Numbered from the stretch's first letter, positions 10,438 to 22,258 are shown. The stretch: DNA of 64,000 nucleotides from Leptobrachium leishanense (GCA_009667805.1 CM019066.1:121152692-121216691); one strand, 5' to 3'. The notes: generated by a model not told the origin, from the letters alone. Made by a program: numbers and translations.

Positions 10438-13137
10438 TATTATTATTATTATTCTTTATTTATAAAGCGCCAGCATATTCCGCAGCGCTGTACAATAAGC
10501 ACAGTATAGACAGGGTTACAATACATTGAACAACATTTGACAAACAGTACAGGAGGAGATGAGGGCCCTATTCCCGTAGGAACTCACAATCTAGGAGGGT
10601 GGGGTTGGAAACAGGAGGAGAGGACTGTAAGGTGAGAGTGATTGATGGTTGCATCAGTGAGTTGGGTGGTAGGCTTCCCTAAATAGGAATGTTTTCAGGG
10701 AGCGTTTGAAGGAAGAGAAGTTAGGGGAAAGTCTGACAGCACGAGGGAGAGCGTTCCAGAGAGTGGGGGCTGCGCGTGAGAAATCCTGCAGTCTATCATG
10801 GGAAGAGGTGATGCGGGGAGAAGCTAGGCGCAGGTCACTGTTTGACCTTAGGGAGCGGGCTGGGGTGTATTTGGTGATTAGTGAGGACAGGTAGTGGGGC
10901 GCTGAGTTAGTGAGGGTTTTGTAGGTAAGGATAAGGATTTTGAACTTAATTCTGCAGTGGATGGGAGCCAGTGAAGGGACTCGCAGAGGGGAGCGGCAGA
11001 GACAGAGCGGCGGGTGAGGTGAATTAGCCTGGCGGAGGCGTTCAGGATGGATTGTAGGGGGGAGAGGCGGGACAGAGGGAGGCCAGATAAGAGATTATTG
11101 CAATAGTCGAGTCGGGAGATTACCAGGGCGTGTATGAGTTGTTTTGTGGTGACAGCGGTAAGAAATGGCCGAATTCTGGAAATATTACGCAGTTGGTATC
11201 GGCAGGAGGAGGAAAGAGACTTGATGTGGGGGATGAAGGAAAGAGCAGAGTCAGTGTAACTCCAAGACAGCGAACTTGGTTTGATGGGGAGATGGTGATA
11301 CCCTCCACCGTGATAGAGAAGTCAGGAGGTGGGGAGGCATTAGGGGAGGAATAAGTAGGAGCTCAGTCTTTGACATGTTGATCTTTAGGTGGTGGGAGGC
11401 CATCCAGGAGGAGATGCCAGATAAACAGTCACTGACTTTTGAAAGGACAGGGGGAGAGAGATCAGGGGTAGAGAGGTAGATCTGAGTGTCATCAGCGTAG
11501 AGGTGGTAATTAAAGCCAAAGCTGTTGATGATTTTGCCCAGGGAGGAGGTGTAGATGGAAAAGAGCAGAGGACCAAGGACAGAGCCTTGAGGTACACCAA
11601 CAGATAGAGGCAATGAAGAGGAGGAGTTACCAGCAAAGACACACAGAAGGACCTGTTGGATAAATAGGAGTCAACCCAAGCAAGTGCAGTGTCACCAGAC
11701 CCAGAGAGTTGAGGGTCTGTAGAAGGAGGGGGTGGTCAACAGTGTCAAAGCAGCCGAGAGGTCAAGCAGGATGAGAATAGAATAGTGGCCGTGTTTTTTA
11801 GCAGTTAGGAGGTCGTTGGTGACTTTGGTGAGGGCAGTTTCAGTTGAGTGTAGGGGACGGAAGCCAGATTGCAGGGGGTCAAGTAGGGAATTGGAGGACA
11901 GGAAGAGGGAGAGGCGGTTGAAGACTAGTTTTTCTAAGAGCTTTGATGTGAAGGGAAGCAGGGATACAGGGCGGTAGTTGGATGGAGAGTTGGGTCTAGG
12001 GATGGTTTCTTTAGTAAAGGGGTAACTAGCGCGTGTTGAAGGCGGATGGAAAGGAGCCAGTGGAGAGAGATAGGTTGAAGATGTGTGAGAGCAGGGGTGA
12101 GGGAGGAGGAGAGGGGAGGAATTAGATGTGAGGGAATGGGGTCGAGCGGGCACGTGGTGAGATGTGAGGAGGACAATAAGGAATTGACTTCCTCCTCAGT
12201 GGTTGGGAGGAAGCGGCAGAGGGTGGCAGAGGGGACCTGTGGGAGTGGAGGTGGCAGATAACTATCTTGTGTTTTATTGAGGAAGTAGTCTGCCAGGTCT
12301 TGAGCGCTGAAGGCAGCTGAGGGGGGAGGTGCAGGTGGGTGGAGGAGGGTGTTGAAGGTGGACCAGAGCCGTTTAGGGTTGGAGGACAGCGTAGATATAA
12401 GAGATGAGAAGAAGGATTGTTTGGCCAAGTGGAGGGCAGAGGTGTATGACCGGAGAATAAACTTGAAGTGAACAAAATCAGCTTCAGAGCGGGATTTCCT
12501 CCAGGCACGCTCTGCAGTGCGGGAGCATCTTTGCAGGTAGCGAGTTTGGAGGGTGTGCCAGGGCTGAAGCTGGCGGCGTGGGGCCTTGCAGAGTCGAAGA
12601 GGAGCAAGAGTGTCTAGAGCAGAGATAAGCGTAGTGTTGTAGTGATTAGTGGCAGCATCAGGGCAGGTGAAGGATGAGGTATGAGGGAGGTGGTGAAGTA
12701 GGTTGGAGAATTGATGGGGTCCACAGCATGTAGATTTCTGCGAGTGTGTGTGTGCGGGGTGGGGGAGCAGGGTGTTTAGGAAGTCCAGATAGGTTGAAAG
12801 AGAGAAGGTGGTGGTCAGAGATGGGGAAAGGGCGACATTTGAACTCAGAAATGGAGCAGAGGTTGGAAAAGACCAGGTCAATAACGTGACCATCGCGGTG
12901 GGTAGGGAGGAGGGAGGATTGTGTGAGTCCAAGGGAGGACGTGAGTGAGAGAAGTTTGGAGGCAGCAGGAGCGGAAGGATCGTCAATGGCAATGTTGAAG
13001 TCCCTGAGAATTAGGCATGGAAGATTAGAAGACAGGAAGTGAGAAAGCCAGGTAGCAAAGTGGTCAAAGAACTGGGAGGTTGGTCCCGGTGGGCGGTAGA
13101 TGACTGCCACCCTGAGAGCCAGAGGAGAGAACAGGCG
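10438..13137 (-). mobile_element. L2-type LINE (copy A), 5'-truncated
   Basis: Read leftwards. It ends at the left in a 3' tail of (ATA)n preceded by GCGCTGCGGAATATGCTGGC, a conserved 3' hairpin motif of L2-type LINEs recurring near 15900, 41720, 58910 and 62400. Coding sequence runs from the endonuclease middle (near 13110) through RT. The 5' end stops inside the endonuclease, ordinary 5' truncation. Both flanks are the same minisatellite. Confidence 0.85.
11130..13137 (-). pseudogene. L2-type LINE ORF2 (endonuclease-RT), frameshifted
   Basis: Endonuclease part: VIYRPPGPTSQFFDHFATWL, then LILRDFNIAIDDP, where the family's GDFN has become RDFN, then the SDHHLLSF block. RT part: [27 protein letters not shown], then [20 protein letters not shown] and [13 protein letters not shown] with the catalytic YADD intact. 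At least four frame changes (near 12600, 12130, 11690 and 11640) break the reading frame, and the RDFN substitution hits an endonuclease active-site Gly. It nicks and copies at the target in active relatives; this copy is dead. Confidence 0.85.
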
Positions 13138-13455
13138 GATGCAGTGTGTCTGAGTGTGTATAGCTGAGTGTGTGTATATAGCTGTGTGAGTGTGTGTATT
13201 TAGCTGAGTGTGTGTGTATATAGCTGAGTGTGTGTGTATATAGCTGAGTGTGTGTGTATATAGCTGTGTGTAGCTGAGTGTGTGTGTAGCCGTGTGCGTA
13301 TATATAGCTGAGTGACTGTGTGTGTAGCCGAGTGTGTGTGTGTATATAGCTGAGTGTGTGTATATAGCTGTGTGTATAGCTGTGTGTGTATATAGCTGAG
13401 TGTGTTTGTATATAGCTGAGTGTGGGTGTGTGTATATAGCTGAGTGTGGGTGTCA
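13138..13455. repeat. GTGTGTGTATATAGCTGA minisatellite, right block
   Basis: Continuation of the array at 9985-10437 with the same unit and the same AGCCGTGTGCGTATATATAGC variant. The open frames over it on the minus strand (Thr/His/Tyr/Ser repeats) are translation of the repeat, not genes. Confidence 0.88.
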
Positions 13456-14186
13456 ACACCTGACCCGGAAACACTTTTTATACTAACAGAAACAGGTAAC
13501 ACAAACAACTATGCCCTCTAGTGGTAGATAAGTAAAACACTGATCTACTACATGAACATACTCAGAAAGACAGACATGTAAACAGGGAGAAAGACAGATA
13601 AAGGGACACACAGAAGGACAGACATAGGTGGAGAGACCTCTCCCCTCCCTCCATACTCACCTGCCTCTTGCTTCCAGCTCTCCCAGCTGCTTGCTGACAG
13701 GCTGTCTCCTGGTATCAGCAGGGTCCTCTGGTCACATGACAGCCAGGCAGGGCTTACTGCACCCCTGTGTGTGTGCTGCCAATCCATGCAGTATAAAGGA
13801 GTTAGTGCAGGCAGCATGGGATATGCCAGTTCCCTGCTTCTACAGCTAACACGCAGTTCAGGATGCAGGGCCCCTCCCCACCACAAGACACGCACACCAG
13901 CCAGAACGGCTTTTAGGCAGCCTGCCACGTGCGAGGAAGCACTTGAGGAGGCTGCCTGCTTCTATCTGTGGCTGTGCCAGACACCCGGCCATACACTCCC
14001 CCTCTCTCCAGCTTGTCAATCCTTGTGGCCAACGCCCCGCCCCCCCCCCGGAGTACGCTACTGGCAGGCTGACAGAAAAAAAAGTTTTAAACTGCTTTTA
14101 ATTTATAAAACGGCCCCCCAGCGGCCCAAAAGTGAATCAGCCTACCAGGATTCCTCCCGGTATCCCGGTAGGCCAGTCCAGCCCTG
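13456..14186. mobile_element. hAT-like sequence with right terminus
   Basis: Non-coding sequence after the minisatellite. It ends GGTAGGCCAGTCCAGCCCTG at 14186, which inverted is CAGGGCTGGACTGGCCTACC, a hAT-type end. Its sequence differs from the left end at 9465 after the first bases, and the 8-bp flanks do not match (CAAAGGGG and TCATCCAC), so I do not pair them. Open frames here show no recognisable domain. Confidence 0.4.
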
Positions 14187-14547
14187 TCATCCACCCCTAC
14201 CCTGATTCATCATTTTGAATTTCCTGGCTGCAGGTTACTAGTGACATCAGCATGCGGACATCGTGCCTATGTCACCATCTCTGAGACCAATGGCGTTAGC
14301 TAGTGGTCTCAGAGAGGCAGCGAATGATTGGATCTGCACATGCCCGCAGCTTCGATCATGGTACTGCGCAGGCAGTAGGGGAACTTACGTACGTAAATTC
14401 ACAAGTCCTATTGCGAACTTTTCTATACATGCAGAGCACGTACAGATCACACACAAGGCACACACACGCACACACACAGAGCACACAAAATGCCCCCTCT
14501 CTTTTCCTCCAAACTGCATAAAGAACTCAAAAGAGAGAGCAAAAAGG
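14187..14547. other. Unannotated stretch
   Basis: No gene or clear repeat. It contains a short CA-rich patch (14446-14486) and an imperfect inverted pair around GAGACCAATGGCGTTAGCTA-GTGGTCTC near 14282-14309. Confidence 0.4.
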
Positions 14548-14724
14548 TAGGCTACAAGGGTATCAGAAGGCAGCTGGATTTGTTAAGAAGACCTCAGGGT
14601 AAAACTGAGACATTTCGGCTCTATGCCTTAATCAAAAATAAGAGTCGAAACATCGCAGTATTAGTAGCTTTACCCTGAGGTCTCCTTAATAAATCCAGCT
14701 GCCTTCTGTTACCATTGTAGTCTA
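14548..14724. mobile_element. Hairpin (foldback) MITE-like repeat
   Basis: Arms 14565-14603 and 14669-14707 are near-perfect inverted copies (AGAAGGCAGCTGGATTTGTT pairs with AATAAATCCAGCTGCCTTCT), and the pairing extends to about 14548 and 14724 with mismatches. The loop of about 65 bases carries AGACATTTCGGCTC and GAGTCGAAACATCG, themselves partly inverted. No coding capacity. Class unknown. Confidence 0.65.
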
Positions 14725-15877
14725 ACATTTGTTATTTTTTCTGTACGGAGGTGTCGGCAAGCCTGTGAGATAGAGCTCGGGTGGGGGAGTCCATACTTAA
14801 AGGGTTCTTGTTCAGCAATGTGTTTCTTTGTTTATTTGTATAAAGAGCTCAGTTATCTGCAGTTTGAGGTTCCTGGCTGGTCAACGAGGGGGCGGAGCCA
14901 GCTTGTCACTCGGCGGCTGCGGGACTGAGTTTCTGAGCGGCTCCCGGAGTGCTTCTTCCAGCGGCACTTGTCTTTTGAAGCGGGGCCGCTGGTATGGAGT
15001 CCCAACAGGTTCCTTGCCTTTATGCAGATATCAGCCAGCTGCTTGCACAACCGTCTGGCTTCTCAGCATATCGGCCGGCATTCTCAGCTACTGGAGTGCC
15101 AGTGCTTCAGTCCAATGGCCAGTCCGGGTCTGGCCCAAGGTGCTAAAATTGTTTGAAATCGGTCTAGGGAATTTCCTCACACAATGGGTTTTCCCCAGCC
15201 AATACATGGAGCCAAGAGCTGTAGTTCTACCTGCAGTAACTCTATGGCCATTAGATAGCACCATCTGTCTGCCAAAGGGGCTATTAGAGTAAAAAATACA
15301 TTTGAAATATTCTCGAATTTTTCTCACTGCATAATTAATTAAAAATAATTTTCAAAAAAAATATTGGTTACCAGAAGTAGATTTTTGGAAAATTACTAGG
15401 TAGCGAAGGCGTTAAGGGCAAAAAGAAGGGCACTTTACTTTTCAGTAGAGTGTTTCTTTAAATAATTGGGCAGATATCCAATTATTTTTCTGATATTTCT
15501 TTTAGTTTAGATGAAAATATTAAACTTTTCACCCTCTGCTCTCAGCTGCTCCTCCTCCATAGCTGCAGGGTTCCAAAATGCATAAGTCTCTGGAGCTTCT
15601 TACACAATTTGCATCGCATTTGTAGTGTTTGTATGTACGATATGCAAATTGTGTATCTCATGTAGCTTGTGTACTTTCACATGCACGTTAGATTACGAGC
15701 ACCTGCGAAGAATGATGGATTGTTGCTGCGGGCACAGGCAGGCACCAATCCTCAGCTGGTTTCTCCCAGAACATTCACTGTGGCAAGTGTTGGGATATTC
15801 CAGAATGCAAAGCAATTACATTATCTGACTACTCTTACTCTTTATACCTGTCTCTACAGCCATATCTACAGTTACAA
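14725..15877. other. Unannotated stretch
   Basis: AT-rich sequence with no recognisable gene. Open frames up to about 150 codons (for example 14828-15292) show no domain, and their composition is that of non-coding DNA. Confidence 0.4.
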
Positions 15878-17140
15878 GTATTTATAAAGTGCCAACAAGT
15901 TCCGTAGCTCTGTACAATGGGAGAGACAGAAGAACAAATGTCCATACAAATTAAACACACAGAACAGTAGGAGAGAAGACCCCACTCAAGGGCTTACAAG
16001 AGGAGAGGGGTGAGACACTATGTGAGGGTAAGTGGCAGAATATGTGAAGTAGTGGGGTGCAAGTAGGGGAAAGAAATGTATACGGGGGATTCTGGAGTTT
16101 GCCGATAGGCTTCTCTAAAGTAATTTGTTTTGAGAGACTTCTTGAAAGACTGGAGAGACAGGGAGAGTCTGATATTGCAGAGGAGGGAGTTCCACAAGAA
16201 GGGGGCAGTTTCGGTGCAGTCCTGAAGGTGAGAGTTGGGGGTGTGGGTAAGGGGAGATGATAACCTCAGATCATTGGCAGAGCAAAGTGGACAGGATGGG
16301 TTTTACCTGCTGATAAGGGAGGAGATGTAGGCAGGGGCGCAGTTATGCAGAGCTTTGTTTGTCAGCACCAATATTTTGAAGTGGATTCTATAGGATATAT
16401 ATAGGATTGACAGAGGGGTGAGGTGTGAGAGGTGTGTGAGAGGTGCGTGAGGTGGATGAGCCTGGCGCAGGCGCTCATTACAGACTGCCGTGGAGGTGTC
16501 TGGCATTTCCTAAGGTCAGCATGAAGGAGGTTACAGTAATCAAGGCGGGAGTTAATATGAGCTTGGATGAGCATTTTAGCAGAGTCTTGATTAAGAAAGG
16601 GGTGGATACGTGCAATGTTTTTTAGGCGGAAGTAGCAGGATTTGGTTAGCGACTGAATGTGAGGAGTGAAGGAGAGATCAGAGTCTAAGAGGACCCCAAG
16701 GCAAGGAGCCTGAGAGGTAGAAGCAATGGTGGCACCATTGACCTGAAGGGAAGCGGGCGCAAGAATGTTAGTTTTAGAGGGAGGGAAGGTTAGAAGTTCA
16801 GTTTTAGAATGCTTAAGCTTAAGGAAACGGGAAGTCATCCAGTCAAAGACAGCCATTAGGCGGTCTATGACACGGTCAAGCACAGGAGAGAGATCGGGAG
16901 TGGAAAGGTAGATTTGGGTGTCATCAGTATAGAGATGATATTGGAGTCCAAAGGAAGAGATGAGGTTACCCAGAGAGGCGGTATAGATTGAGAAGAGTAG
17001 GGGACCTAGAACAGAGCCTTGAGGTACCCCAAAACTGGATGACCGGATGACAGCCCAGGTAAAACCAGGTATCACATGGTCAGACTGTATGAGTTGGCAG
17101 GTCTGCTGGAGGAAACCATGAAGGTAAAGCAAATCTTCGA
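15878..17140 (-). mobile_element. L2-type LINE (copy B), 5'-truncated
   Basis: Read leftwards. The 3' end at 15878 carries GTATTTATAAAGTGCCAACA and GTAGCTCTGTACAATGGG, the L2-type 3' motif. RT coding sequence runs right to about 17132, where the element is truncated. A 3' fragment of the same subfamily lies at 62376-62505. Confidence 0.82.
16315..17132 (-). pseudogene. L2-type LINE RT, C-terminal half, catalytic motif altered
   Basis: Contains [20 protein letters not shown], then [13 protein letters not shown], where the usual YADD is YTDD, then [25 protein letters not shown] and [28 protein letters not shown]: the thumb and post-RT region of L2-type ORF2. The frame breaks near 16510 (LRKCQ) and the C-terminal residues continue in another frame (16303-16506: [19 protein letters not shown]). 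The N-terminal endonuclease is absent. Not functional. Confidence 0.83.
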
Positions 17141-17252
17141 AGAAAAGAAATAAAAATAACTTTGGACCTTATACTAACCAGGTTTTACACCAAAATAATA
17201 ATGGATTGATTGTAATTAAATGTACATTTCATTATTGACACTTTTTTTTTCC

Positions 17253-17451
17253 TCATAGAGCAGTGATTCCCAACTGCGGTCCTCAAGTATGCCCAACAGG
17301 CCAGGTTTTGAGGATCATCTTGAGGAATGCAGACTGAATTCTCCAATCACTGAGCAGCAAATCATATCACCTGTGCTGTGCTTTGGATATCTGGAAAACC
17401 TGACCTGTTGGGGGTACTTGAGGACCGCGGTTGGGAACAACTGCTATAGAG
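17253..17451. mobile_element. Short hAT-type MITE
   Basis: The 183-bp element (17261-17443) starts CAGTGATTCCCAACTGCGGT and ends ACCGCGGTTGGGAACAACTG, an imperfect TIR of about 30 bp that includes CCTCAAGTA/TACTTGAGG. Flanks TCATAGAG (17253-17260) and CTATAGAG (17444-17451) agree at 6 of 8 positions, as expected for a decayed hAT 8-bp TSD. Non-coding. Confidence 0.75.
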
Positions 17452-18151
17452 GAAAGAAAAGTATGTGAAGCTTTTAGAAATGTCTGCATTTATTTTGAAA
17501 TTTGTATTGAAATTTGGTTTGATGTTCATCTACGTTACAGTAATCAACAAACACAATCTGTTTTAATAGTTTTAATTAACAACTGTCATGTTCATCATAA
17601 TTTGGAGCAGGAACTGCACAAGTTAGAGGTCACAGGGTAATGCAAGGTGGGGTACACAGGGGCAATCCAGTAGTCATGGTCAGTATTTAAACAAGAGGTT
17701 GAGGCAGGCGGCAAAGATTCATGAGTGAGAAGAAAAAGCAAGTGTCATGCGAGCTGGGGCTGCAGTGAGGTGTCCTGGACAGAGAGGGCGCCATTCTGGC
17801 TATCTAGCATTTGGGACTGCTGCACCTGGTCAGACCTAGGAGGGCTTTAAATAGAAGGAACGGAATTAGCTCTGTGTTCTGCTGTGGTTTCTAGTGACCC
17901 CTCCGTGCGTTCCCGATTTTCAGTGTTGTTCCCCTGGTTTGACTTCTTGCTTAGTATTCACAGTTCTGATTTCTGCTCTTTATATTTCTGGTTTATATTG
18001 ACTCTGTGTAGAGACCTTGGCTATATTATCTGGATTTTGTGTTTTTCTCTACTTTCCCTGTTTGGTTAGTTATTATACTGATTCTGTGTACCGACCTCTG
18101 ATTTTGTATTTGTTCTGCAATATCTCTCTTGTCCCTGTGGGTTCAGTACTT
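17452..18151. other. Unannotated stretch
   Basis: No gene recognised. The reading frame at 17884-18069 is rich in Phe, Ser and Leu because the strand is T-rich; it has no domain. Confidence 0.4.
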
Positions 18152-18607
18152 TTAGGCTAGGGTCAGACGAGCGCATTTTCTATGGACTGTGCGTCCGTGC
18201 AGTACGGACGGACGTTAGTACGGAAGACGCAGTAGTGGTCACACAGTCTGTTTTTTTCACTGACGTTTATTTTTTGACGGATGTAGGAGGAAAAATAAAT
18301 TAAAAAGCAAAACCATTTTGTCCGTGAAAAATGCTGGACGTATAAATGCAGTCCGTCTGACCACGTTCCATCACTCAAACATAAAGCTATGTGGACGTTG
18401 CAGACGCAGCCCACTTTGTGAGGCCGTTCTAGGGGTTCTACGTTCTTGCCTAACTTGCGTCCGTTTGCCGCGTCCATTGTGCGTCCGCAGTTCAGTGCGG
18501 ACTTACTTCGTGTGTGGAACTCCATTGGCCTTTATGTCATGCTATCACGGACGTACTTTTGTGCGCCATCACGGACGTGAATGCTGCGGTCGTCTGACGG
18601 AGCCTTA
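18152..18607. mobile_element. Harbinger-type MITE M1
   Basis: The 450-bp element (18155-18604) starts GGCTAGGGTCAGACGAGCGC and ends GTCGTCTGACGGAGCC, with TTA on both sides. The interior (TTCTTGCCTAACTTGCGTCC, TTCGTGTGTGGAACTCC) matches MITE M6 (42590-42840) and is related to the left end of Harbinger copy 2. Confidence 0.85.
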
Positions 18608-18671
18608 TGTATTGTTCATATACTCTATTCAGCTTAGTACTGGCCATTCTATGGACCAGTCTGTCAGATAA

Positions 18672-18780
18672 GGCCCGTGTCAGATGAGCGCACTGATCAC
18701 ATCCATGTTGCCGCACATTTGTACGTCCGTTATAGCATATAATTATGACCAATGGAGCCCCACACACGAAGTACGGAAGT
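18672..18780. mobile_element. Harbinger-type MITE M2, left part only
   Basis: Starts GGCCCGTGTCAGATGAGCGC and follows the first 110 bases of Harbinger copy 2 (CCGCACATTTGTACGTCCGT, AATTATGACCAAT). It is cut at 18781 by the Gypsy LTR, so the LTR insertion is younger. The right part is not found. Confidence 0.75.
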
Positions 18781-19681
18781 TGTCACGGAAAGAAAAGACC
18801 TAGCTAAACTAGCTAACTACCTACCTTGCCGTGACGCGTGGAAGGAGAGCGACAAGGGGATTACAGCTTCAAGCCTCTGGACTTACTAACTCTACCCGTT
18901 CAAGGGCCCCAAGGTATGCCAACCTAACCCCCTTACACAGTACCCACCCTTCAGAATGTATACACTGCCACCACGAAAGTAATAGGGCACTCTCGAAACT
19001 CCACTAGCTGTATACCACCCCAATCCAGGTGCCCAACCATATACAGCTAATATATATATATATATTGCAACTCATATCGAGCCTAGCGGCAGGCACCGGG
19101 CACTTTTTGCACAATAAGCATGAGTGCATGGTAGACTTTTCTATATACGTATATATATATATATACACACACACCAAATGCTAAATATTACAGTAGCGAT
19201 ACCTAAGCGATTGCATTCGCAAAGCATGAATTAATATCTAGAGCAGACAGTACTGGGTTTTAAGTTTTAATGGAAAGAATACAAACTTTATACAGTGCCA
19301 GTTCACATAAAAACAAACATACAAAATATACAAAATCATGCAAATACAGCTCTTGAAATAAAATGGGACTTGCATAGAAACTCTAATTTGAGTAGATACT
19401 TCTATGGGTATTTCCAGATCTCAAAGGTCCCAGAAGATTCTTTTGGATGTTGTTCTCTCCAAGTCTTCTACCAAAATACCCAGTGTACAGAGAGTGCTGA
19501 TTCCTTGTCCCACATCCCCCAGCCAACCCCCAACCATTTGATTCCCAGATCAAGTTACCATTCAGCTGCAGCTGATCAGATAAGAGGTTTGTAAATACCT
19601 TGCCTGGCTTCACAAACTCCATTGCAAACACAAGAGAAAAAAAACACAAATTCTGCGTTTAAAATGATGCCGTTTGTGACA
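18781..19681 (-). mobile_element. Gypsy 3' LTR (901 bp)
   Basis: Bounded by TGTCAC and GTGACA, so TG...CA on either strand. On the minus strand it follows a purine-rich tract (19682-19694) and Gypsy integrase sequence, so it is the 3' LTR of the element to its right. It holds (TA)n runs near 19050 and 19150. The partner 5' LTR is missing. Confidence 0.8.
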
Positions 19682-19694
19682 CCTCCCACCAAAA
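19682..19694 (-). promoter_or_regulatory. Polypurine tract next to Gypsy 3' LTR
   Basis: On the minus strand TTTTGGTGGGAGG directly precedes the LTR start TGTCACAAACGG. This is the position of the plus-strand primer in LTR retrotransposons. Confidence 0.75.
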
Positions 19695-21240
19695 GATGGA
19701 CGACGGAGGCCTCAAGCAAACGTTTGGGCCTATGTCGGCCTAGTTAAACAGTTCCCCTTGGCAGGAAAGTCCGTCCTTCTGACTACGCACATGCGCCCGG
19801 CGCCACGCACAGTCTCAGGCACACATGACACAGGTTGGCCCACTGCGGTATCCTGCCCATCCCAGGCATTCCGATCCACACACTTCTCACATGGCACTAA
19901 AGACCTGGTTGGTGTAGGCGCAAGCAGACCCTCATTCATCTCTTGCTGTTTCACCCAACCCTGTGGTCCTTTCACACCATCACACGGCAGAGACGGGCCT
20001 TGTGCCCTACTCCCCGCAGACTGCCAGCGGGTACCCACTACTACCATGGGCACTGCTGCCTCCCCTGCTGCCCTCACACGCACGGGGTCCAGGGGACCAG
20101 CTGACTCTGGTGCAGGTGGGCACTCACTCACCCCCTGCCTTTCTCCCCAGTCACACCGCCCCCTCCTGCTACCACACAACACCTCGGACACACCTGGCGC
20201 AGGCGCAGACTGACCCACTGCCATCCCCTGCAATTGCCTTTTCTGCCCCTCAGATAGCTGAGAGTTACATTCTGTGTCCCCTAAGGAATGAGGACTCTTG
20301 ACTTCGCTTACCGGGTCCACCAGATGATCAGGGACATCCTCTCCCTTAGGCAAGCTGCACACACTCAGGACCACAGCCTCAGGATCATAGTAGGCCTTCA
20401 GCATATTTACATGATACTGTTTCTGCCTTCTCCCCTTCTCATTAAAGCGCTACTACATAGGTGGTGAGATCCAGCCTCAGGAGTATGGAGAAGGGGCCCT
20501 CCCAGGCAGCCTGCAACTGATTCTGTCTAGTTGGGATCAGTACCATAACCTTCTGGCCCACATCATAAGCCCGTTCCCTCGCATTGCGGTCATACCAGAG
20601 CTTCTGCTGGGCCTGAGCAGCCTTGGGATTCTCATGCACTAGCCCCGTCAACGCTTGCATCCTATCCCTAAACTTTAGGACATAATCAACAGAGGTTTCT
20701 GGGGGACGCACCTTACCTTCCCATTCTTCCCTTACTAAATCCAGGGTTCCCCGCACCCTGCGCTCCTACAACAATTTAAATGGTGAAAAACCTGAGGACG
20801 CCTGCAGCACCTCCTGGGACACAAGCAGTAGATGGAGATATTTCTCCCAATCACAACCTTGCTCCTCCCGGTACAAAAGCCCCTTATCCCAGTACACTCT
20901 GCAGGAATCAGAATCAGTTACTGGCGCTTCCGTACGTTTCCTCATCCCTTCCAGGGAAGGGTCGTGTACAGGGCTGCAATAAGCTTTTCATTCCCGTTCC
21001 CTTGCTCGAGGAACTCAGGAGCCATAGCCCCCTCGGACGGAGCCTCCTGTGAATCAGGGTTCTCCTCCCGAGGATAATAGGGCCCCTCAGCCACTGGAGA
21101 AGGAGCACAAATCTTTTCCCCTTCACCACTGGCTAAGTTCACAGCCTCCCCAGCAGCCTCACGGGCGGCCTGTAAACGGGTCACCACGGGTACACTGGGT
21201 ATCTGACTGGTCTCCACACCACTGCACTCTTCCACAATAC
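19695..21240 (-). pseudogene. Gypsy pol remnant: deleted integrase with C-terminal tail
   Basis: Read leftwards: a Gln/Glu/Ala-rich linker (21235-20945), an integrase N-terminal fragment (VYWDKGLLYREEQG), then a deletion that removes the integrase zinc finger and DDE core, joining directly to EKYLHLLLVSQEVLQASSGF and the C-terminal region DLVREEWEGKVRPPETSVDY, QKLWYDRNARERAYDVGQKV and TYVVAL. Upstream of this, an in-frame TAG (near 20766) replaces the usual LLYGRRVRG tyrosine region. A tail frame (MLKAYYDPEAVVLSVCSLP) ends at 19730 near the PPT. With no catalytic core it cannot integrate. Confidence 0.82.
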
Positions 21241-21440
21241 CACAGAAGGGTTACTTACGGTGTGAAGGCACTTGCTGCCACCAAAGGCACAATATTTGGG
21301 TGCACTGCCACTGACGCCTATACCAGATTCATATCATTTTAATATTGGACCGCAGGGTCCAACACTGCACTCTTCCACAATACCACAGAGGGGTTACGGT
21401 GTGACGGCACTGTTGCCGACACTAAAGGCCCAATTTTAAA
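21222..21440. repeat. Two-copy tandem duplication (about 138-bp period)
   Basis: CACTGCACTCTTCCACAATA followed by CCACAGA(A/G)GGGTTAC occurs at about 21224 and 21362, each followed by related text (GGTGTGAAGGCAC... and GGTGTGACGGCAC...). It borders the right end of the Gypsy remnant. The copies have diverged and the first has extra sequence. Confidence 0.7.
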
Positions 21441-22258
21441 GCACCTATTGTTACTTTCATCCAAAGCCTGCATAAGTTTCACCATAATTCAGCCAAAAAA
21501 ATCACTAAACTTGTTCTGCGTGTACTAAAATGTCTCCTCTTTTCATACAGACTGCCACCCCAAGCAGTTGTTTATGAATAGATTAAAGGAAAACCATTTA
21601 CCGTCATTTGAAATGTCATTTTTTTTTAAAAAAATGTTTCTATACGTCCTACAAATCTGCCACTTCACGGGCAGGTTATGGTGACCTCCTAGGCACGATA
21701 TTTCATGGAAAACTCACTGTTCCTTTAAAAACGTTTTGTTTTTTAAACTTTTTGTCCTTGTTTCCTGTCCCCAAGGCACTACCCGGACCCCCATACACCT
21801 TTTATGGCAAATATCTTGCATATATGCCCTCTTGGAGGGCACTCTAAAATTCGAACTTTCGAGTCCCATTGACTTGCATTGAGTTTGGTTCGTGTTCGAG
21901 TTCGAACTTTTGAAATTGTTCGAGTTTGAATGCGAACCGAACACGGGGGTGTTTGGCTCATCACTACTCTAGCCAGGCTGCTGCCCCCTAATCCCCATTA
22001 GTTCAAGCACCTGTAGCAACTCCCACATCACCACATGGGATAGATTGATGCTGTGACAGGCTTAAGCAAGAAAAGGCCATATTTTGTGAACCAAACTCCC
22101 ATCAATTACCAGGGTTAGGTGGTTATAAATATGTTACAATCTTTAAATTACTAAAAATCTTCAAGTTGTGTGAACTATGAGATGGTGTGATCTGTGAAAC
22201 TGAGTGCTCTCTCCTTGGTTTGTGCTTATTTGTCTTGAGTACCACCCACCTATTCCAC
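21441..22258. other. Non-coding repeat-like stretch
   Basis: No gene. Bases 21840-21960 are rich in TTCGAACTTTCGAG/GTTCGAGTTCGAAC motifs with inner inverted symmetry, probably an old dispersed repeat. Bases 22048-22240 are similar to 24535-24665 (GGCCATATTTTGTGA, GAGATGGTG). Confidence 0.4.

Noticed and set aside
13064..13508. Long minus-strand frames rich in Thr, His, Ser and Tyr
   Set aside because: They are translations of the GTGTGTGTATATAGCTGA minisatellite and have no independent signal.
9465..14186. One hAT element spanning the whole interval
   Set aside because: The tips differ after CAGGGC and the 8-bp flanks do not match, so the two ends are listed separately.
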